Source of the DNA: Paenibacillus sp. PAMC 26794
GTDB lineage: Bacteria > Bacillota > Bacilli > Paenibacillales > Paenibacillaceae
Direction: 5' to 3'
Length of the DNA stretch: 43,905 nt
Assembly: GCF_000316035.1 (NCBI RefSeq)
Contig: NZ_ANHX01000030.1
Span: 1 to 43,905 of the forward strand
Numbering within the stretch: position 1 is the first letter of the stretch; each line of letters opens with the position of its first letter. The notes beneath the pieces were generated by a model. It was not told the DNA's origin. It saw nothing but the letters and a program-made list of their open reading frames with translations, and searched no databases. Positions 39,486 through 43,905 of the stretch are shown here, piece after piece. The position numbers and the translations under genes were made by a program.

Positions 39486-39551
39486 ACTCTATTAGCATCT
39501 ATACCTTCATCAGAAAAGTCACTAATGAAAATGGTCTTCATAACATAAATA

Positions 39552-42278
39552 TTAAGGTGTAGCAGTAATCTCCCCCGTACCAACCATCTGCGTTGCTGGG
39601 GCAATATAATTTCCTGCATCATCCCCTGTAAGAGTATACTTAATTGTTATTACTTTACTGGTACCAACAGCTGCATTATTGTATGTCGCTACAGCATTTA
39701 CTTGTACGTCATCCCCAGAGATCACGTTAGTTAATTGACCTGCCGTTACATTTGCTGCAAGAGTTCCGTCATATACTTTGGAGAGTATTAATGTCGGAGC
39801 CGTGATCATCAATTGCTTTGCAGTGATCACACCAACTACTTTAATATCCTTTGGTGGAGTATAATTCCCTACTTCTACAGGTGGTCCCAATAGAGTATAC
39901 GATATAGTTATCTTCTTATTTGTTCCTACATTTTCATTATCATAGACTCCTGAAGCACTTACCGTTACGTCATCCCCAGGACAAATACCTTGTTTACCTA
40001 TTCCTGCACAAGATCCATTCCTAGAACCGGCTAATACAGTTGTTGCAAAATTTCCATCATACACTTTGGAAGTTGTTATCAGATCTATGATAACACCTGT
40101 ATCCTCACTGAATTGTACATAAACAGTGTAGTTCGTATTGCTCACAGGAACAATATATTTGCCACTATCCGTACCGGCTATTGTGTAAACCACAGATACA
40201 AGCGCCGCTTTAGGCGGGGAAGTTGTATCATATACCGCCTCTGCACTCACCGTCACATCCTCACCTGGAACAACCCCAACTAAGGAACCTGCAGATACGA
40301 CTACCGATGAATCTCCATCTGGCTTCTCAATAACAGTCAACATCGGCTCGCCGATCGTCAACTGTGCGGCTGTAATGGCCCCTGTCTGGGTTGTATAGTT
40401 TGAAGGCGCAATATACTTGGCTGCATCTGCTCCGCCTAACGTATAAACTACAGTGATTGTTTTACCTGTGCCTATTATTGCATCATTGTAGGTGGCTGCT
40501 GCACTTACAGTTACATGGTCTCCAGCAGCAACTCCAGTTAGTGAATCTGCTATTACGGTTGCCGATGCCGTTCCATCATACATTTTCTCGGTTAAGAGTA
40601 CTGGAGTCGAAACGGTTAACTGATTTGTACCAATAACAATCTCTGCCGAAGCCATCGATATATTGTTCGCGAGATCAACGGCATATACGACATACGTACC
40701 TGACGCTAATCCCACTGTATTCATTGTGGCATCTACGTTTGCTGTCACCGACTGTTTCTTGCCAAACAACCCTGCAACAGATTGGTTTAGACTCGTGATT
40801 GTTTTTGGTGTTGCGGAAGGAACCAGATACACATATCCACTTTCATTGCTTCTACCTACCACAGGATCTCCACCTGCAATATGACCACTCGTTACATTGG
40901 ACAGTGTAGGAGCGATTGTATCCGTTCCACCAGTGGATGGTGAAGTCACAGGTACATTTGTAGGAACAGTTGGAGGAATTGTAGTTATGACTTTATCCAA
41001 CAGTCGAATTGTAGTTTCAAAAGTCGTACCACTTTTAGCAGCGGAACTCAGCGTCACCTTTTCAATAGTACCCGTGCCTAGTATCTTAGCGACTGCATCT
41101 AAGAAAAGGTTTACAATCGTTGCATCCGTGCCTAAGTTAAGTGTCGTCCCCGTTGCTTTAACTGCTACGATAACGTCCTTAATACGGCCTTCAGGAATAT
41201 GCACCTGAATCCCGCTGCCTTTAACGGTTAAGGAATCAAATGTTCCTTTCAAACCTACTTTCGACCCCGCAAGTAAACGCTCGGATAACGTAATCTTGCC
41301 GAAACCATTACCCGTAGTATCCGTTTCTTGTAGCGTAGCAGGGGATTGAATGGTTAATTCTCCAACTGTCGTTGAACCTTCTGTAATAATGAGAACAGGT
41401 CCTTTTTTCTTATCAACGATAAGGGTAGATGTTACGGTATTTTTTAAATAGATGGTACTAACGCCCCCACCCTCTACCCGTGTCACACCTTTAATCGTAA
41501 CATTCGTAAGGTGTACATCTCCTTCTTGGATACCTTCACTAAATAATAGGTTTCCTTTGATGATCATATTCTTCAATGTAACCCCAGCCGTGCTAATGAG
41601 CACATCCCCATCAATGGTCTGCATCCCCGCCTCAGGGCCATATGTTCCAGCTAAGCTGTAATCCGTTGCTCTTGCATTCACTGAACGATCCAGCGCAACG
41701 ACTGCTTCAGCACGAGTGATCGGTTTATTCGGATTGAAGTTATTATCGTAGCCCTGCAAGATCCCTTTAGCTACAGTAGCATCCACCGATTTTTTAGCCC
41801 ATGAGGCTATTGTACTCGAATCCGTAAAGGGCTCCCCAGTACTAGCTTCATTCGATAGATCCAGAAGATCATCGATAATAACTGCAACTTCTTGTCTACT
41901 AATGGGTTTATTGGCACCGATTGTACCGTCCCTATAACCCTTTATATATCCAGCCTTTACAGCTTTGGAAACCTCAGCATATGCCCAGTTAGATGAATTA
42001 ACATCCTTGAAGGATACAGATGCTGTTTCAGTAAATCCATATGAACGATTAACCAATGAGAAAAATTCTGCTCTTGTTATAGTATTGTTCGGTTTAAAGC
42101 TGCCGTCTTCATAACCATGAATAAAACCTTTGTCGATCCATTTCGTAATTTGGCTTTCTGCCCAGTTTCCCTCGATGTCTGATGCCGAAGATTCAGCGGC
42201 ACCAAATACTACATTAAACGATGAAAACAACATAACTGTAATCAATAGAGTGGTCACAAGCTTTTTAGCACAATTCAT
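39552..42278 (-). CDS. Secreted S-layer-homology protein with YDG-type repeats
   Basis: A 908-residue exported protein. A signal peptide (MNCAKKLVTTLLITVMLFSS..VFGA) is followed by three SLH domains (about 35-205; GYEDGSFKPNNTITRAEFFS, GYRDGTIGANKPISRQEVAV, GYDNNFNPNKPITRAEAVVA) that bind cell-wall polymers. Residues about 210-440 form a strand-rich, repeat-like region (TLKNMIIKGNLLF, LTNVTIKGVTRV..) suggestive of a beta-helix. A T/P/S linker and a bacterial Ig-like stretch lead to four YDG-type repeats (about 552-908). The ATG at 42278 has GAGAGGAC before it. It is a cell-surface adhesin or scaffold by inference. The third repeat contains two cysteines. Confidence 0.88.
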   Translation of the reverse strand: MNCAKKLVTTLLITVMLFSSFNVVFGAAESSASDIEGNWAESQITKWIDKGFIHGYEDGSFKPNNTITRAEFFSLVNRSYGFTETASVSFKDVNSSNWAYAEVSKAVKAGYIKGYRDGTIGANKPISRQEVAVIIDDLLDLSNEASTGEPFTDSSTIASWAKKSVDATVAKGILQGYDNNFNPNKPITRAEAVVALDRSVNARATDYSLAGTYGPEAGMQTIDGDVLISTAGVTLKNMIIKGNLLFSEGIQEGDVHLTNVTIKGVTRVEGGGVSTIYLKNTVTSTLIVDKKKGPVLIITEGSTTVGELTIQSPATLQETDTTGNGFGKITLSERLLAGSKVGLKGTFDSLTVKGSGIQVHIPEGRIKDVIVAVKATGTTLNLGTDATIVNLFLDAVAKILGTGTIEKVTLSSAAKSGTTFETTIRLLDKVITTIPPTVPTNVPVTSPSTGGTDTIAPTLSNVTSGHIAGGDPVVGRSNESGYVYLVPSATPKTITSLNQSVAGLFGKKQSVTANVDATMNTVGLASGTYVVYAVDLANNISMASAEIVIGTNQLTVSTPVLLTEKMYDGTASATVIADSLTGVAAGDHVTVSAAATYNDAIIGTGKTITVVYTLGGADAAKYIAPSNYTTQTGAITAAQLTIGEPMLTVIEKPDGDSSVVVSAGSLVGVVPGEDVTVSAEAVYDTTSPPKAALVSVVYTIAGTDSGKYIVPVSNTNYTVYVQFSEDTGVIIDLITTSKVYDGNFATTVLAGSRNGSCAGIGKQGICPGDDVTVSASGVYDNENVGTNKKITISYTLLGPPVEVGNYTPPKDIKVVGVITAKQLMITAPTLILSKVYDGTLAANVTAGQLTNVISGDDVQVNAVATYNNAAVGTSKVITIKYTLTGDDAGNYIAPATQMVGTGEITATP
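39555..40625 (-). repeat. Four tandem YDG-type domain repeats in the SLH protein
   Basis: Four copies of 87-95 residues share the frame K(V/M)YDG....V.AG.L.....GDDV.VSA.A.Y....VGT.K.I...YTL.G.DA..Y.AP, each opening about 15 residues before YDG. Copy 2 reads KPDG in place of YDG and has an altered centre. Copy 3 is longer by an insert with CAGIGKQGIC. Copies 1 and 4 are the most alike. The repeats are diverged at DNA level. Confidence 0.8.
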
Positions 42279-42349
42279 GATATTAGTCCTCTCACTCATA
42301 GTATGATTACTGGATCTTATTCGCTCAACTTATCACAAAGATCAGCAAT

Positions 42350-42441
42350 AGTATACATAAAATACTGACCATGAAATATGGCTGAAAAACCCAGTCTGTT
42401 AAAGAGTTTACAGCCCAAATTCGGATGTATACAGTATACAT
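42350..42441. promoter_or_regulatory. Palindromic operator candidate upstream of the SLH gene
   Basis: ATGTATAC-A-GTATACAT (42425-42441) is a perfect 8-bp inverted repeat around one base. The half-site with its next base occurs again as AGTATACAT at 42350-42358, overlapping a TATACT that could be the -10 of the SLH gene. GntR-type repressors bind such GTATAC palindromes, but no regulator gene is nearby. Confidence 0.5.
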
Positions 42442-42484
42442 TTTCTTCTGCTCCTCTCTAACAAAATCAGAGCTGAAATATAAC

Positions 42485-42522
42485 AAAAAAGGACACCTCA
42501 TTGTCGCATCCATAGGTATCCT
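42485..42522 (-). terminator. Terminator after the hypothetical gene at 42584
   Basis: AGGATACCT pairs with AGGTGTCCT (9 bp, one G-T) around a 15-base loop, followed by six T on the minus strand. The remaining bases between 42279 and 42583 hold the palindromes described separately and no supported gene. Confidence 0.85.
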
Positions 42523-42583
42523 CGTGTATTAAATTAGGTGGTGAACTAAAGTGCTGGATCACTAGTATCTTCAATTCTCGCAT

Positions 42584-42994
42584 TCATAAAATCCTTCGTT
42601 CAATCAGAAACGCTGTCCCTTCTTCGCGGTACATCTCTATAGATTCATTGGCCACATGATCATGTCTCAGTATTCCCATATAATCTGTTCCAGGTTTCTT
42701 TGGTCTATAATCTGAATCCACCGTGTAGATATTAAAGTGCACCTCATCTTCATCTTCTGACACATCTGTTTTATCCAAAAGTGCAATCACTCCATCTTTG
42801 CCAAGAAACCGAAATGGAGATTCCTGACGCTCTATAATATAAAAAGGATATGTGATGTTCTCTATCTGAATGAATTGCTGGTATCCCTTAAGCTCATCAG
42901 GTATGAGATCCATGTACTGGCCAGCTGCATCTTCTGCCTGAAACACACCCGAAACCCACTTCAGACTCCCCTTGGTTGCTACGATAATGAACAA
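42584..42994 (-). CDS. Hypothetical protein
   Basis: A 136-residue soluble protein of mixed strands (MFIIVATKGSLKWVSGVFQA, YPFYIIERQESPFRFLGKDG, VHFNIYTVDSDYRPKKPGTD) ending ESIEMYREEGTAFLIERRIL. No known motif is seen. The start is TTG at 42994, six bases after AGAAGGTGAT; a GTG nine bases earlier overlaps that site. It begins 24 bases after the GNAT gene and ends in its own terminator, so the two form a small operon. Confidence 0.7.
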   Translation of the reverse strand: MFIIVATKGSLKWVSGVFQAEDAAGQYMDLIPDELKGYQQFIQIENITYPFYIIERQESPFRFLGKDGVIALLDKTDVSEDEDEVHFNIYTVDSDYRPKKPGTDYMGILRHDHVANESIEMYREEGTAFLIERRIL

Positions 42995-43018
42995 ACTAAT
43001 CACCTTCTAATTTAAATA

Positions 43019-43534
43019 TTATTTCTCTCTTCCACGCACAAAAGTCTGAGACAAAATCCGGTGGCTGCCAGCGATGTTGTCAATCTCAATGTTATATTCA
43101 GACTCAGTATATTCAATCTGATGTTGCTCATAATATTTTTTCCAGAATGAAACTGCTGCCGCATTATTAGCAAGCTGTTCTACTTTGAATGTACCCTCAA
43201 ATTGAGCAAAAACCAAGTCAACCGCTTGTGCTGCCAGCCCCTGTCCGCGATATTTTTTGACCAGGAATAGCTCTTGCACGGTATAATCCACACCTTCCGG
43301 CACATATGGAGGTGAGCACACCAGTACGAATCCAATAACCTTTCCTTCATACTGAATCAAAAACGGATGTAATTCATCGCGTTCCAGATATAGATAGGTG
43401 TTCGTTGGATCATATTTCCCCTCTTCAAGTAGATCCTCGCCAGAAAATTCAGACAGATCATATAAGTACAAGTTGTACAGGTTGAGAAACAATTCCTTTT
43501 GTTCTGCCAAAATACTCTTAATGTGTACATTCAT
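43019..43534 (-). CDS. GNAT family N-acetyltransferase
   Basis: A 171-residue GNAT. The strand TVQELFLVKKYRGQGLAAQAVDLVF carries the acetyl-CoA loop (Y-R-G-Q-G-L-A), preceded by KVIGFVLVCSPPYV and followed by VEQLANNAAAVSFWKKYY, the usual N-x-x-A-x-x-F-W motif. GGGAGATG precedes the ATG. A perfect 18-bp palindrome lies 66-83 bases upstream. The substrate is unknown. Confidence 0.88.
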   Translation of the reverse strand: MNVHIKSILAEQKELFLNLYNLYLYDLSEFSGEDLLEEGKYDPTNTYLYLERDELHPFLIQYEGKVIGFVLVCSPPYVPEGVDYTVQELFLVKKYRGQGLAAQAVDLVFAQFEGTFKVEQLANNAAAVSFWKKYYEQHQIEYTESEYNIEIDNIAGSHRILSQTFVRGREK

Positions 43535-43599
43535 TTTCTTTGCACATCTCCCTTAGTTAATGAGTTAGTTAGTGATCCATACATAACCTTTCCGATGTC

Positions 43600-43617
43600 C
43601 ACAGCAAGCTTGCTGTG
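43600..43617. promoter_or_regulatory. Perfect 18-bp palindrome upstream of the GNAT gene
   Basis: CACAGCAAG/CTTGCTGTG is a complete inverted repeat without a spacer, 66 bases before the GNAT start. There is no T-run, so an operator is more likely than a terminator. Confidence 0.4.
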
Positions 43618-43719
43618 CCCTGTTCTCAATATATCCTTTCAACCACAGCAGATATAGGCAAAGTTTGGTTTAAACTATGGAGTAACCTTAACTTTCACAG
43701 TGGACATGAACATTTGTAC

Positions 43720-43756
43720 AAAAAAAGACTACCTACAGAATCCGATTATTGGTCTT
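43720..43756 (-). terminator. Possible terminator of a gene to the right of the window
   Basis: AAGAC and GTCTT pair (5-6 bp with a two-base bulge) around a loop of about 22 bases, followed by seven T on the minus strand. The stem is short, so the call is weak. The rest of 43535-43905 shows no supported gene. Confidence 0.35.
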
Positions 43757-43863
43757 ATCTTTATTTTTCACCAAGTATCCATTAGCACTTAGCTAATAAT
43801 TATCGAATTATATAGGTTCAACTAAACTTTTTACACAAAAACGGAGAGGACAGAAATAACCTG

Positions 43864-43905
43864 AAGAAGCGGAGCGTTCGCCTGAAAGCTTTCTGAAAGA
43901 AAGCT
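43864..43905. repeat. Left edge of a repeat or hairpin element cut by the window
   Basis: The last bases contain GAAGCGGAGCGTTCGCC, sharing AGCGGAGCGT with the structured repeat at 22250-22455, and then a perfect AGCTTTC/GAAAGCT hairpin (43887-43905, 5-base loop). It looks like the edge of an interspersed repeat that continues to the right. Confidence 0.4.

Noticed and set aside
42325..42513. 62-residue minus-strand frame between the SLH gene and its upstream neighbour
   Set aside because: It runs through a terminator and the palindromic operator and has no ribosome binding site.

Overview
The window looks like chromosome of a spore-forming Gram-positive of the Paenibacillus type. The evidence is: strong AGGAGG-type ribosome binding sites with ATG, GTG and TTG starts; a spo0M gene; a secreted S-layer-homology protein; a YdbS/YdbT pair; a YfiT/BstA-type DinB enzyme (bacillithiol users); a secreted beta-mannanase with fibronectin III and CBM3 modules; and a PTS operon with a cre-like site. 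Genus assignment is inference. Every gene except spo0M is on the minus strand. No tRNA, rRNA or CRISPR array was seen.

Layout. 1-1.3 kb: an IS110-family transposase running off the left edge, with a structured leader that could encode a bridge RNA. 1.4-5.9 kb: VOC protein, three GNATs (one very like the AAC(6')-Ie aminoglycoside acetyltransferase), a BstA-like enzyme, a membrane protein, a cupin and a methyltransferase. 6.0-6.8 kb: spo0M on the plus strand behind an ECF sigma-W-like promoter. 7.0-13.8 kb: a mannoside operon (EIIA, EIIB, EIIC, GH38 alpha-mannosidase of the MngB type, PRD regulator) with a cre-like site, a palindrome and a second promoter before the regulator. 13.9-16.9 kb: a two-gene unit (DMP19-like and a membrane protein) and a GH5 beta-mannanase with an odd leader. 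17-24 kb: NUDIX, HADs, GNATs, a small secreted YHYH protein missed by simple ORF calling, YdbT/YdbS, a structured repeat inserted at the 3' end of a GNAT gene, a lipoprotein and a zinc phospholipase C-like protein. 24.3-34 kb: a tightly packed minus-strand run of small-molecule-modifying enzymes (HExxH protein, HD hydrolase, GNATs, APH-like kinase, PhzF, S51 peptidase, nucleoside deaminase, histidine phosphatase, NUDIX, P-loop kinase). 33.2-39.4 kb: a decay zone with at least six genes broken by in-frame stops, frameshifts or a short duplication, mixed with intact genes. 39.5-42.3 kb: a 908-residue SLH surface protein ending in four YDG-type repeats. 42.5-43.9 kb: a hypothetical gene, a GNAT, palindromes and the edge of another repeat.

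How it works together. The clearest system is mannoside use: a secreted endo-mannanase could release oligosaccharides, and the PTS plus alpha-mannosidase would import and split an alpha-mannoside. The two may serve different polymers. The rest is a collection of small modification and housecleaning enzymes (10 GNAT-type proteins and 3 NUDIX proteins in 44 kb) typical of soil Bacilli. The most unusual signals are the candidate bridge RNA, the decay zone with repeated in-frame stops, the structured repeat that supplies the end of a coding region, and the 5'-terminal Shine-Dalgarno with a two-codon ORF ahead of the mannanase.
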